DNA from: Utricularia gibba
Taxonomy: Eukaryota; Streptophyta; Magnoliopsida; Lamiales; Lentibulariaceae
Assembly (NCBI GenBank): GCA_002189035.1
Contig: NEEC01000002.1
Location: 3,805,001-3,869,000 of the forward strand
Reading direction: 5' to 3'
DNA length: 64,000 nt
Part shown: in pieces, positions 11,157 to 23,339 of the stretch
How positions within the stretch are numbered: position 1 is the stretch's first letter
How the letters are laid out: every line of letters begins with the position of its first letter
Program-made: the position numbers and the translations under genes
Notes under the pieces: generated by a model
Told to the model about the DNA's origin: nothing
The model's input: only the letters and a program-made list of their open reading frames with translations
The model's database searches: none

Positions 11157-12035
11157 GGTACCCTCCGCTGCACTTGATGATGAGGACATCCTCAAAATTA
11201 AGTGTGGGGAGGAGTTTATGTTTCTTTTTTATTTTCTAATATTTTCTGGGCATTATGACGTATGTGTTAAACTTTGTGGAATTTTTTTTTCTGTTTTCGT
11301 GCTTAATGTTTTGTTTTCCTTTTGTTTTTGTTTAAAAATCCCCACTATGCTCCTGAAGTATATTTGCTTCCATGAATAAGACTAGAATTTTTAGATTGAT
11401 CATGCTTAGGTTCATAAATTCCTTGCTGCTAGGAAAACACTTCAATTATTTTTCTTTCTAGATATCAAGCTTTTGTTGCATGTTTTAGGTAAGATTACAC
11501 CATGGCTATGATTACATTTTCATCCCTTGTATATATTATGTTGTGAATAAATTTTTGCTGCTTCTATAGTGACAAGACCGAGACCAAAAAAAAAAAAGAA
11601 ATATGAAAAAAAAAAGAGAGAAGAAAAAAATATTAGGGGTGCCAAAGGTAAGGATGTTTGGCGAAACCGTGGTAATCACCACACATGAGGTTTCGTAATC
11701 CAAGTATTCTTCCTCAAAGTGGGGACCTCTATCTGAAGAAAAAAAAAAGAGAGAAAAGAGAGAAAAAGGTCTTGAGTCACTATAGTGTATGTTCTTTGCT
11801 GTTTTGCCTTGATGATGTAGTGTATAAGTAGTCATTGGTTAAATCTTTACCTGATGCATGCGAACTTGAGTGGCCTGCCTTAATTTGATTGAAGGATAGG
11901 AAAAGAATTGGAGTAAACGCCTGCTGTAGGAACAATGTACCTTAATAATGCATCATGACTTAGATTCTGCCCTTTTTCGTGGACTGCTATAATTTTCATA
12001 CTTGAGGACAAGCATGATTTAAGTGTGGGGGAATA
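11157..12035 (+). other. Athila-type 3' untranslated region with polypurine tract
   Basis: A non-coding part between the downstream ORF and the LTR, T-rich with A/G-rich patches. It carries AAGTGTGGGG at about 11199 and AAGTGTGGGGGAATA at 12021-12035. The second copy touches the LTR start and is the likely plus-strand primer. The paralogous segment is at about 2890-3791. Confidence 0.6.
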
Positions 12036-13159
12036 TGTTAAGTGTCATTTTCTAGTTAATTATTAGGTATTATTATGTGTTAATTATGTATGAAGTCGCC
12101 CAAATTAGGAGTCTTATTATTAAGTATTTGATTTTTACTAGAAAATTCCTATTTTCCCATTTTGTGTCTATTTTATGCCTTTTTTCTCACACTTTGACCA
12201 AGATATGTCAGGAGACTGTCATAGAGTGTTGTAGGAGTATTGCAGGTGGTCAAACTCTGAGTTTTCATGCCTTATACGTGAGTTGGAATGATTGTGGGCG
12301 AAAGACTGACACTGGTCAAGGCCCATGACTTACGGCATGTCAGAGTCTGTAGCAATTATTGGGTGCAAACTTGCACGCAAAGAAAGGCTGCTGGCGCACG
12401 CAAGACAGAAGGAATGATAGGAAGGGGACCCAAAGGGGTTAATGCACGTGGGAAGTCATATAAAAACCACTTGGAGCACTTAGTTTCGGACTTTTGAACA
12501 ATTTCTCTTGTACTTAGAACTTTTGAGCTAAGAACACTTAGTTTCTTTAGTTTCTAAAAACCTTTAGTTTCTGGAAGTAGATGAAGTTTCCTTCCAAGTC
12601 TTGAGCAATACACTCGGTTCTTCACTGAATTCAATTCGGATTCCGCATACTTCCACACGTCTTGTTGCAGTCTTTCTATAATGACTCTTAGTCAAGGTCC
12701 ATGAGTAGCAGGCCACTTCTCGCGGATTATGGTGAAGATCAAGATGAAGAGCAAAAACTCCAACCCTGCTAGTTCGAGGGAAGTAGTAGATTGTTTGTGG
12801 CCTAGGTACCGCGACAGTTGACACCTCGGACCTGCCACTGGCCATTGGCAAGAGCTGGGCACACGCGCACAATTCGGTTTTGAAGGCAATCGAAGGCAAT
12901 CCTCTTGTCTTCCTAATTGTCCAAGGGGGAATCACATGAAGCTATTCCCATGCCTCCTTGTAATTAGAGTGTAAGGGAGAGTAGGCTATTCCTTGCTCCT
13001 TTAACCAGCTATTCGGAAGAAATCAGTGAAAACCGAGGCAAGGACAGACAAAGGAAGGAGATGGAATCTTATTCCCAGGAGCTGCGTCCTATAGTCAAGG
13101 CCCATCACTTAGGTTGTAACTTTCATTTCTGCATCTTAAAAACCATCTTTTACAAAGTG
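12036..13159 (+). mobile_element. Athila-type LTR and leader (start sharp, end unresolved)
   Basis: It starts TGTTAAGTGTCATTTT right after a polypurine tract. A TATA-like TATAAAAA at 12459-12466 is followed about 30 bp on by a plausible transcription start region, as expected of an LTR promoter. I could not fix the 3' end or find a primer-binding site. It lies between a downstream-ORF segment on its left and a gag segment on its right, so it may serve as the 3' LTR of one copy and the 5' LTR of the next. Confidence 0.5.
12459..12466 (+). promoter_or_regulatory. TATA box of the Athila-type LTR
   Basis: TATAAAAA within the LTR, about 420 bp after its start, in the direction of the following gag. 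Confidence 0.4.
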
Positions 13160-14543
13160 ATAGATATGCGCCTCTAGGAAGAGCCTCCGCGGGAAGAAGA
13201 GCTTTAGCCACCATGCTACAAAGTGAAGGCGAGAATTTACAGGAGTATTATGACAGATTCAACCAGATCTGTAATACTTATCCACAGCATGGACTTACTG
13301 AAGGTCAAATTTTACAACACTTTTATGAAGGACTGACCCCCATGATCAAAGGACAAATGGATGCCGCTTGTAATGGGTCATTACTAGAGAACCGCCACAG
13401 TGCTGATTCCCGCAGATTGATAGAACAAATGGCTGCCAACTCTTATTCTACTTCCAGTCGTTATGACTACTCATACCGAGCACCTGGAAGAAATTCTCAG
13501 CCTGTAAAATCAGTGCACGAAGTGGATAATTCCGAAGTTTTAGCTCAACTTGCTGCTATGAGTGATACCCTGAAGCTTGGCTTCCAATCACTTCTCCAAC
13601 AACAAGGAAGGTATCACAGATCTTCAACCTCTCATCTTTCTGATCCAGGACCTATGATACACGAGATGGCAGTAGAAGAGGTGAATGCATTCTACACGAA
13701 ACAAGTAGGAAGTTATAATTACGGAAACTACTAAATGCCGCGAAGAGATCATCCTAGTTTCCGCTGGAGACAACCAGTACCTCCTGGTCAAGCCTCATTA
13801 CTAGGGAACCCTTCTGCTATTTCTCAGAAAACTCTCAGTGCTCCGCCTCAACCTTTGCAAATCAACCTCTTATTCCTTATCAGCCGAACCATAATCTGGA
13901 GTCCATGGTAAAGTCCCTTGCCGAGAGCACCACCAAGATGCATGCCGCTCAAAAAGACATGGATGGATGAATTACAAGCATGCAAACTCAGATTACCCAG
14001 CTGGTTCAAGCCATGAACCGACAGGAGACGCAAGGAGCACTGCCATCCCAGCCATTGAAGAACCCAGAGCACATCAACGCACTATCTTTAAGAAGTGGGA
14101 AGGATCTACCGGAACCTTACCCATGGTTCATGACTAAGGTGGACAGATCTGAAGAAAAAGAATTAGAAGTCTTGGACGACGATGATGACGTGGATCAAGA
14201 GATTATTTTAGAGAATCCTGATGATTCTCCAGTCCATAACACTGCTATACCGATGCCACTTGAAGAAGTGAAGGAGAAGGAGCCGCAAGAAATTGATCAA
14301 CCTAAGCCTCTAGTCATTCCTCCTCTTTTCCCTATGAGACTTCGCAGGAAAAATAAGGACAAACATGGACTGAGAGCCTTTCTGGAGGTGATAAAGAAGG
14401 TGAACGTGAATATTCCCTTGCTGGACATGATAGATCAAGTGCCAAAATATGCGAAAATGCAGAAAGATTTATGTGACCCCAGTAAGAAGGAAAAAGTGGA
14501 AGAGGTAATTCCCTTGACTGAAAATATTTCAGCAATTATTTAG
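13160..14543 (+). pseudogene. Athila-type gag
   Basis: Nucleocapsid precursor of a Ty3/gypsy element. Open frame 13213-13734 begins in the middle of the gag core (LQEYYDRFNQICNTYPQHGL, HFYEGLTPMIKGQMDAACNG). Its N-terminal part is missing or out of frame. After a stop at 13732-13734 the reading continues in other frames (RRDHPSFRW) and then in 13980-14543, with INALSLRSGKDLPEPYP, an Asp/Glu-rich spacer and a basic segment leading to RAFLEVIKKVNVNIPLLDMI. The order matches Athila elements. The breaks rule out a functional Gag. Confidence 0.85.
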
Positions 14544-15480
14544 AGAAGGCTTCCACGAAAGTGTAAAGATTCAGGTATGTTTTCCATACCTGTTACTATT
14601 GTTGAGACAAAAATTTCAGTGGCCATGTGTGATTTAGGAGCATCAGTTAATGTTATGCCTAGATCTCTTTATCTTGCATCTAAGCTAGGTAAACTTGAAC
14701 CTACTACTGTTGTTTGTCAATTAGCTGATAGATCACATGTGAAGCCTAATGGTAGGGTTGATGATGTGTTTGTTCATGTCAAGAATTTGATTTTTCTTGC
14801 TGACTTTTTAGTTATTCCCATGGAGAGTGAAAATCCTATGATTTCGGAGTCCATCATTTTGGGACGACCGTTTATGGCTACTGCAGGCACCAAAGTTGAC
14901 GTCCAAGCCGGCACAATTTCCCTACATTTCGATGGACAGGTGCTAGACCTCAGCCTGGACAAAGCCATGCAATATCCGGACCAGATTAATGAGATTTGCT
15001 CAATATCTACATCTGACGCAGATGTAGAACACTTACGATGGTCCATGAGCAAGATCCCTTGCTCAAATGTCTTACTGAAAACTTTGATTCTGATCGTATT
15101 TTTTTTTCTGATTCCAAACTTTTAAGTTACCTTGATTATTTTCCTGAAAAACCTGAATTTTCTGACGTTGCTTTTCTGAGTTTAGAAATGCATGAGAAAC
15201 TGCTAATTCCTTCTGTTATTCATGTCCCATTACTAGAGTTAAAAACTCTGCCTGAACACTTGAAGTATTTACCTGTTATTATCTCTAGTACACTAACCCC
15301 TGAACAAGAGGAAAAACTCAAGAACGTGCTCCAGGAGCACAAACAGGCAATTGGGTGGACATTGGCAAATATCAAAGGAATAAGCCCCTCCATATGTACA
15401 CACCGCATTTATTTGGAGGAGGGAACAAAACCAATTCGTCAACCCTAGAGGAGATTGAATCCACCTATGATTGAAGTGGC
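14544..15480 (+). pseudogene. Athila-type protease and start of reverse transcriptase
   Basis: Continuation of the polyprotein. After LPRKCKDSG the retropepsin region shows the motif DLGASVNVMP (about 14628-14657), where the usual D-T/S-G becomes D-L-G as in Athila elements, and IILGRPFMATAG (about 14854-14889). A frameshift near 15050 moves the reading to 15038-15448 with LPEHLKYLPVIISSTL, HKQAIGWTLANIKGISPSIC and RIYLEEGTKPIRQP. After a stop a few more RT-like residues follow, and homology ends at about 15480. The RT catalytic region, RNase H and integrase are absent. Confidence 0.85.
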
Positions 15481-15549
15481 CACTACGTAGACCTTTCACT
15501 AATTTAATTGTAGACTTACCCTTTATCACATAATTTGGTGAATCCTTTA

Positions 15550-15865
15550 TTATACTACACATGCTCATAGCAAAGAAAATAGGCAATTCTAGGGAATGCT
15601 TTCCTCACAAGCAATGTAGCCCATGCCAATATATATGCCACTGACTTAGGAGTCAAATGTGAAAATGGAATTTGAAGGCATGTCAAAACTTGCAACATAA
15701 ATGGTACAACTGGCACACGCAAGCCACATCTAAGGTGCTCAGTGTTGATAGCAAAACCCCTAGACCAACACGTTCTGGAATATCACCAACGATCTCTTCC
15801 TTATCCCACAATTGATATTCTGCAGGAATATTGAATCGAAGCCTCAACTTTTCTGATGTGTTCAT
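15550..15865 (-). pseudogene. Remnant resembling a plant transposon accessory protein (Transposase_28-like)
   Basis: A minus-strand reading with one frameshift near 15735: KLRLRFNIPAEYQLWDKEEI, then PERVGLGVLLSTLSTL, then RCGLRVPVVPFMLQVLTCLQ and KSVAYILAWATLLVRKAFP. The pattern of a hydrophobic PxxPF helix followed by a P-x-S-x-x-x-I/L-x-x-W segment recalls the domain annotated in plants as putative gypsy-type transposon protein. The call rests on my reading of the pattern only. It lies between the broken Athila pol and the tandem array on the left side of the MULE and could belong to either. Confidence 0.35.
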
Positions 15866-15900
15866 CTCTACATAAAGAACAATGAAAATGGATACTTTCA

Positions 15901-16920
15901 AATCTATAAACTGTAATGAAAGCATTTCAGTGACTAAAATTTCATGATAAAAGAAATTTCGTATAATTTTATAGCCACACACCACAATAAAAGCATTACA
16001 GTGACTAAAATTTCATAGCCACACACTACAATGAAAGCATTTCAGTGACTCAAATTTCATAATAAAATAAGCATCGTATAATTTCATAGCCACACACCAC
16101 AATGAAGGCATTACAATGACTAAAATTTCACAATAAAATAAACTTCACATAATTTCCTAGCCACACATCGCAATGAAAGAGATACAGTGACTAAAATGTC
16201 ACAATAAAATAAACTTCGCATAATTTCATAGCCACGCACCGCAATGATCACATTACAGTAACTAAAATTTTACAATAAAATAAACTTCACATAATTTTCA
16301 TAGCCACACATCGCAATGAAAGAGATACAGTGACTAAAATGTCACAATAAAATCAACTTCACATAATTTCATGGCCACATACCACAATAAAAGAGATACA
16401 ATGACTAAAATGTCACAATAAAATAAACTTCACATAATTTCATAGCCACACATCGCAATGATCGCATTACAGTGACTAAAATTTCACAATAAAATAAATT
16501 TCACAATAAAATAAATTTCGCATACTTTCAAAGCCACACACCACAATGAACACATTACAGTGATGAAAAATACAAAACAAAAAAACATCTGCATAAAGCC
16601 ACGCAATGCAATGAACGAATTACGGTGACTACAAATCCAAAATATAATAAATATATGCATACTTTCAGAGCCACGTACCGCAATTATCGCAAAATACGGT
16701 GACGAGAGTAAAATAACATTTCATATGCTTAGAGATCTTTGCACATTACAGTGACCGTAATTTCAAAATGAAAAAGAGTGGGGATACTTTCAGAGGAATG
16801 CATTGTAACAAACGCATTATTGTGACTATAATTTCAAAAAAAACAAAAGAAAGCCATCCATCCTTTTTAGATTCACTCACAACATTGATCGATACAGTGA
16901 CAAAAATTTTCAAATAAAAC
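15901..16920. repeat. 71-bp tandem array on the left side of the MULE
   Basis: Repeats with a period of 71-72 bp. The marker TAGCC occurs at 16016, 16087, 16158, 16229, 16301, 16372 (as TGGCC) and 16443, and the units degenerate up to about 17060. Each unit has the core TTACAGTGAC or GATACAGTGAC followed by TAAAATTTCACAATAAAATA. Variants with TACGGTGAC continue at about 16620, 16690 and 17300. The array lies upstream of the transposase gene. Units differ by scattered substitutions, so this is an old minisatellite and not a CRISPR array. Confidence 0.9.
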
Positions 16921-17332
16921 AAATCTTGTATGCTTTCAGATTCTCGTGAAATAGAGAACCAATACTATGACCATTAAGATATAAAAAAACATAAATAAAA
17001 AAAACATATAAAGCATACCTGTTCTGCATGAAAAAACCTTTGAAATGTGAAGATTGATACGGTGGTTGAAGAAGGAAGAGAAAAATGGTGTAAATAAATT
17101 TTTAAAGTAATTAAATTGTTTTTTAAAACCCAATTTAATAAATTTAGGAAAATTGTCAGTCTGTTTTATCGAGAGCCGAATGATACTTTTTCAGTCAAAG
17201 ATGCTATAGCACGTGATAAGTGGAAGGCGCGCAAAGTAAAATTTGACGCGATTCTACTAAAAATACCAGATTTACGGATCGTCACCGTAATTGAATATAC
17301 GGTGACCATATTTCGGGTTTAGAGTAAACGAG

Positions 17333-17356
17333 GTTTACCCTAAACCCTAAACCCTA
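17333..17356. repeat. Short telomere-like motif (CCCTAAA)
   Basis: About two and a half copies of CCCTAAA in ACCCTAAACCCTAAACCCT. This matches a telo-box, a motif common in plant promoters, and is too short to be a telomere remnant of note. It lies about 590 bp before the likely start of the MULE transposase. Confidence 0.6.
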
Positions 17357-17942
17357 TAAATCCATCTGATTAATGTTTTGAAGTCGGGATTAAAAAATAT
17401 GATCATATATTAACATAGTTATGAATTACATATGATTTGCAACTTATTACGATTTTTTTTACATACATGAATAAGATTCAAAAAAAATGTAACATGAATG
17501 TGTATGTAATGTTTTAGATGTAGTAATGAGAATGTATTACATTGTGAAAAATTCTTTGATTTTGACTTTTTTTACTCCAAAAACAGGAAAAGTATACACA
17601 TACTCTCTATTGCATCATACACATACACTTAATCACACGTTTTCAGGTTGTTAAACATAGTAAATCTTAATTAATTTGTGTAATTTTGATTATATCTTTG
17701 GATGCTCACTGGTTTCTCCATTGCGGTGTGCCGCCTATATTCCATTATCAGCCGACAACACCGACAGCCACATGTTCCAAGATCAATAAAGTCTACTGAC
17801 ATGTGTCCCCATGTTTTGGACTCACATGCCTCAATCACATGACCGAATTGTTCAAATTGAAAGTCTTTTGAAAACCATTCTTTCATCCCTCTCCAGAACC
17901 TCATCTTCTTGCAACCTCATTCTTACATATCTCTCTATTTGG

Positions 17943-20900
17943 ATGGCTTTCATATCTGTCTCATACAAGGTCTTCTTTGGAGGTCAAATTTATAATTACA
18001 GGAATTACATAAGTTATGGTGTGGCACCAATCCAATTTTTTCAGTCAGATGCCGATATTTCATTGGAAGAATTATCAGCCCAGTTTTTTGATGTTGTGAC
18101 TAGAGAAACGATGTATTTGAATTTAGAGACACAGAGTAATTTGGATTATCTTCATGAACCTAACCATGTTATTGCTCCGGTGAATTTATTTGTGGAATAC
18201 GACCATTTTTTTCAAAAGAACCTCACTCACAAATTGGAGACAACGGTAATGACTATTTCTTTCTTGTAAATTTCGAAATTATATATGTTTTTTTAATTTT
18301 ATGTTATTCTATTTTTCTATAGATAAATATGTGGATTATGATTTCAGTCCAGTCCAAAATATTGATGGTGATTCATTTATGCAATTCACTAATGAAAATG
18401 AGGTTCCCGATATTGATCATACTCCTCAAAACTCAGAAGGCGAAGAGAATGTGCTTGAAGGAAACGCAAGTTGTGATTCGGAATGGCTGACATGATATAG
18501 AGGAAGAATCAAGTAATCATGGAGTATACACACATCAATATGAACCGAGATTCAAGGAAGGTGATTTATTTGAAGATAAAGAAGATTTTCGAAGACAAGT
18601 TAGAGAATTTTCCATTGAAATTGGAAAGGAGTTCACTGTTGGTGACACTGAGCCTAGAGTCTTGGAGATGTATTGCAAACAACGTGACACTCAAAATTGT
18701 CACTGGAGGATTCGCACAGCTCATTATAAACGATTGGGAAAATGGAAGATCTCAAAGCTTATTGAGCCTCACACATGCAAGCGACAGGGGGCGGGATTCT
18801 TTTATCACAGAAACATCAATCATGTGACATTGGGACCAAAGTGTCAACTATTATTGCAGCTATGTTGGATAGAACTGGTTATGAAGTACCGTACAAACGT
18901 GCATGGTATGGAATGCGAAAGGCCTTTGAGAAAGTGTATGGCACATGGGAGGAATCAGTAAAGAAACTTCCAACTTTCTTAAATGAAGTTGCCTTACAAA
19001 ATCCAGGCACCGTATGTTGGGTTTTAGTAGACATCGTATGTCTCAAAAGCAGCGGAATTTTAAAAATTTTGAGAAACCCCCAACACAGATCTTGGAATAC
19101 GATATACCTTACACAAAGGGATTCTGAAATACCTTTCAGATGACTCCATTCTTCACGAACCGCCAATAGCAGACGCCCTCTATGGTATCCACACGTGGAG
19201 CACTCCGTCGACAACCTTCTCAAGGTTCTTCAATGCTGGTCGAATTTCTCAGGTGCTAGTAGAGAAAACCGCCTCCTTGTGGATTATTCTCAGAGAGCAC
19301 GAAGACCTTGGAGCATATCTCAAGATCTAAACCTTTTTTTAGATATTTTGTGACATATCAAATAATATCTATATGAGATCTTTTATTTTGAATTTAATCA
19401 ATATTAATCTCAAAACAATTCTCTATTTAAATTATCCACTTTACCAATTACATCTCATGTAATTGTGTCATTCTATTTTATATCGATGAGTGACTCCACT
19501 ATTGTGTGTGACCCTATAGACTTCCTCAATCAAGTCCGTAATAATGGATTTATTAATTAAATCTTGATTAATCAAATCTATCATTATCGATCATGAGTGA
19601 TGTCTAGCAACATATCATGATCCCCAAGATTAAAGATTAATCAGGTGAACTGATTGAGTCTTTCCATGACCAGCCACCATGCAATGAACAGCTTTCATCA
19701 TACTTATATCTCATTCGGTACCAAAACATGGGTGTGTGTCTTTCTGATGTATCGAACTTACAATTGCATTCAAGCACTAACACTCAATGACCTACTCAAA
19801 CAATTCAAGTGTCATTACCCTGGGCCCAGGACTTACTGTTAGGCTTTGATGCAATTACTTGAGATATGATCTCATCGCTAACATGAGTGATGAATCCTTT
19901 ATTGATCAATCAACTATCTCCAACCTTAAGGAGTCACATCCCTACTCATCCATACTAGGCAAGCCATGGTTAGGCTTCCATTAGTAAGAAACGAAAATGT
20001 GAGCTTAAGATCAAGATAACTTTGTTGACCTCAAGTCTAAGCTTACTTGCACGGCTGTCATATTTGAGATCTTGCTACTGACACTTGGTTAGCTTCCCAT
20101 AGTAGCATCTCGAAGATGAGTCATCTAGTGAATCGATTCTCTAATCGACACCCATACATAGGTTCTAGTAATCTCATTACATCAATTGTGAGAACCATTG
20201 CCTAAACAATTTAGGGAACTCACTGTGTGCCAGCTTATCCGTATTTGTGATATCCTCATTTCAAAAATACTCTAGCTAGGGAGATTTAACTTGATCATGA
20301 GTGCTTGAAGAATCTCACATTATGATCTCATCATAATTTCTATAGCACATAGATCAAGTAGAGGATTTTATCAATGATATAAATTTAATCACAATTCAAA
20401 GTAAATATCAAAAGATAAGATTTGCCAATGAGTTGATTGTCTCTAAAACACATACACTAACACCGTAATCCAATGGAGGAATAAGGAAGATGGAGTCACA
20501 TTGCACTATTCCTTCTGGGCGTTTAGAACATGTATACATGCCTACCAGCACACCCGTCCGGTTATTTCAGTCGATGCAACGCACTTGTATGCGACATACA
20601 GGCACAAAATGCTCATTGCAGTGACCGTCTCTCAATGTGGAAAGATTTTGCCGCTTGCCTTTGCCATAGTAGATGAAGAAATTGATGCTTCTTGGGTATG
20701 GTTTCTAGAGCTAGTGGGAACTTACATTGCTTTGGGAAAACCCCGTGCTTGATTTCTGATAGATGTGACTCTATTCGAAAGGCAGCAATCAGAGTTACAG
20801 CATTCAGTGAAGAATTTGGAGGATGTCATCGCTATGGCTTTCGCCATTTTTGAGCAAATTTCTTTGACAGATTTAAATCTGAGCCGGTTCGAACGTTGTT

Positions 20901-22033
20901 CCTTAAAGCATCATTCACCGCGTACATGGAGAAATTCTATGATTATATGGAAGAGCTTAGAATGATAAATATCGTGGCTTGGAACTACTTAATGAATGTT
21001 CCTCGCGAGGCTTGGACAATATCTCACGATGGTGGCCGAAGATATGGAACAATGACTACCAATCAAGTTGAAGGAATAAACGGTGTTTTGAAAGGAGCAC
21101 GACATCTCCCACTTATGGCAATAGCTCAGGTATGATTAATTTGTGTTTTGTGTTTTAAATTTAATGAAAATTTTGAATGTAATAACATGCAGGCTACATT
21201 TGCTCGATGCAAAAAGTATATTTCAGAAGGTTTGGAGTTGGCACTAGAGGCACAAAGGAAGAATCAAGTCCTTTCGACACAAGCGCAACAATTGTTTGAT
21301 CATTGGGACAAGTCTCATCCTTATTCAAGAGTAGAGATTTATAATCGCTACGAAATGATAGTTCATGTAATCACCCGAAGGAAAGCAAATGGGAAAGATA
21401 ACGTTTGTGTGGTGCGCATCAAGGAGGGCAAATGCACGTGTTACAAATGGCAAAATTATGGAATATCATGCTCACATGCACAACAGGTTAGACTATGATT
21501 TAATAATGTTCATTTATTCAGTATAAAAGACATGTTTATTTCAGGCATGCAAGAGACTTGGAGTTGATTCAAAACAACATGTGGATCTCATACACTTACA
21601 ACAACATTTGTTGAAAGCATACAAGGTCCAATTCCATCCACTTCGAGCAGAGAGACATTGGCCAGCAACAATGCCTCTCATTCATGATCCTACACGTAAA
21701 AAGATGACTAGACATGGTCGTACACGTAGTTCACAATATAGGATGAATATGGATAGGGGAAGGAGCACAGGAAGGAGAAGTGGACATACTGAGAGACCAA
21801 GATTTTCACAAAATACAGCTTCATTTGCACATAGTCCACCTCAGAGCCATCAGGTATCTATTGATGTACCATATTACCGTGATTTCGAAGGTGTTTCTCA
21901 ACAACCACGGTCATCTCTTCAAGAACGACCTCAAGGTATGAACACTAGGTTTGATCTTCCTAGCTCGTCTACTCAACAACCTAGGAAGCAGAAGTCACTT
22001 ATGCGTAAATTTTTTGGGTCGTTTATGAAATAA
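17943..22033 (+). pseudogene. MULE (Mutator-like) transposase, split by a solo LTR
   Basis: A plus-strand gene for a MuDR-type transposase, the enzyme that excises and inserts Mutator-like elements. Domains in order: an N-terminal segment (MAFISVSYKVFFGG, 17943 on), a MuDR DNA-binding domain (about 18560-18790, with RVLEMYCKQRD, CHWRIRTAHY and EPHTC), and the transposase core (20468-21131, with RPVISVDATHLYATYRHK carrying the first catalytic Asp, and a second Asp in SDRCDS). A SWIM zinc finger follows (about 21431-21480, CTCYKW...GISCSHA), then a basic Arg/Ser-rich tail ending 22033. Introns are likely at about 21130-21190 and 21486-21544. Frameshifts occur near 18490, 18840 and 20741, with an in-frame stop near 20853. 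The 1448-bp LTR at 19015 interrupts the codons for NPGTV-IQWRNKEDG. The protein start is a choice by homology pattern. Confidence 0.88.
19015..20462 (-). mobile_element. Solo Copia LTR (copy 4) with CCGTA target duplication
   Basis: A complete LTR of 1448 bp, from TGTTGGGTTT to CACTAACA, of the family at 4010-5510. It is flanked by CCGTA on both sides (19010-19014 and 20463-20467), a perfect 5-bp target-site duplication. There is no internal Copia sequence, so the element was reduced to one LTR by recombination between its two LTRs. The host sequence is the MULE transposase gene. Confidence 0.95.
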
Positions 22034-22070
22034 GGATAAATATTATCAATATGTAAAATATTATTTGCCT

Positions 22071-22560
22071 GGTAACTGTAATTGATGAATTATAGTGATC
22101 GGCATAATTATGCAATTATCGTTTCCTTTATATTACTTTCTTTTTGGTAACTGTAATTGATGATTACAGGGATTGGCAAAAATAAACAATTTTCGTTTTG
22201 GTTACATTCATTTCTAGTAACTGTAATTGATGATTACAGGGATTGGAAAAAATAAACAATTTTCGTTTTGCTTATATTACTTTCATTTCTAATAACTGTA
22301 ATTGATGAATTACAGTGATCACCAGAAATAAGTAATTGTCATTTTCTTTATATTACTTTCATTTTGGGTAACTGTAATTGATGATTATAGGAATTGGAAA
22401 AAGTTAACAATTTTCGTTTTGCTTATATTACTTTTATTTCCGGTAACTGTAATTCATGATTACAGTGATTGTAAAAAATAGAGAATTATCGTATTACTTA
22501 TATTACTTTCATTTCTGATAACTGTAATTGATGAATTGTAGTAATTAGTCAACATAAATT
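22071..22560. repeat. 75-bp tandem array on the right side of the MULE
   Basis: Seven units with the start TAACTG at 22073, 22148, 22218, 22293, 22369, 22444 and 22519 (period about 75 bp). Each has GTAACTGTAATTGATGA and then TACAG(G/T)GATTGG, AACAATT and TATTACTTTCATTT. Degenerate units continue near 22767 and 22808. The motif GTAACTGTAAT is close to the reverse complement of the ATTACAGTGAC found in the array left of the MULE. It begins 38 bp after the transposase stop. Confidence 0.9.
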
Positions 22561-23284
22561 AACATATGTAAAATTGAAATACAATTAGTAAAACATGAAT
22601 TCTATTATTGTATTATAAAAAAAATCGACACATTATACATATATATGCATTATAATGATTCATATAAAATATATCTTTGTATTTTTTCAAAAAATCGAAT
22701 ATCTTGTGGAATATTATAAATATAAATATTATATTTTGTTATTATTTTAAATTATTGTACATGTCTAGTAACTGTAATAGATTATTATGGTGCTTCAAAA
22801 TCTCGGACACTGTAATTTATATTGTAGGCATCAATTTCAATATAAATTAATATATGCAAATTTTTTTTTCATTAATCGAAATATAATTATAATATATAGG
22901 AAAACATGATTTGTATTATTATATATTCAAAAATAATTATACATATAATATATATGTATTATATTTGTAATTTAAAAAAAAACATAAATATCTTGAGGAA
23001 TATTAGAAATATAAATATATGTATTTTTTATTTTAAAATTATACAATTATAATTATGAGTAATTTTTTAAAAATATTTTATTAATTAGTTAGTTTGAGTT
23101 ACATAAACAGTGTTTTAAAAAAAATTTGACATATTTATAATATAAATTATATTATTTAATGTATATATTTATTATATTTAAATATGTATGATATATAAGA
23201 ATAAAAGTAATTCAAAAAAAAATTAGAATGGATGATTTTGTATACAGTAGATGGTTTTGTAATTGAGTTTTTTTACAATGGATG
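22561..23284. other. AT-rich spacer, no gene seen
   Basis: Very AT-rich DNA with degenerate relatives of the 75-bp unit near 22760-22830. I see no coding region or recognisable element beyond that. Confidence 0.6.
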
Positions 23285-23339
23285 GTTTTGAAAATCACAC
23301 GTCTAGAAGGACTTCGAAGAATAACAAATCGGTTTCAGA

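Noticed and set aside
12564-12935. Minus-strand ORF of 123 codons within the Athila LTR/leader region
   Set aside because: It is antisense to the element, has no family resemblance, and overlaps another ORF in a different frame.
15901-16920. CRISPR-like appearance of regularly spaced repeats
   Set aside because: The whole 71-bp unit is repeated with scattered substitutions, there are no unique spacers, and the genome is plant.
17333-17356. Interstitial telomere
   Set aside because: Only about 2.5 units of CCCTAAA are present. This is the length of a promoter telo-box, not a telomere remnant.
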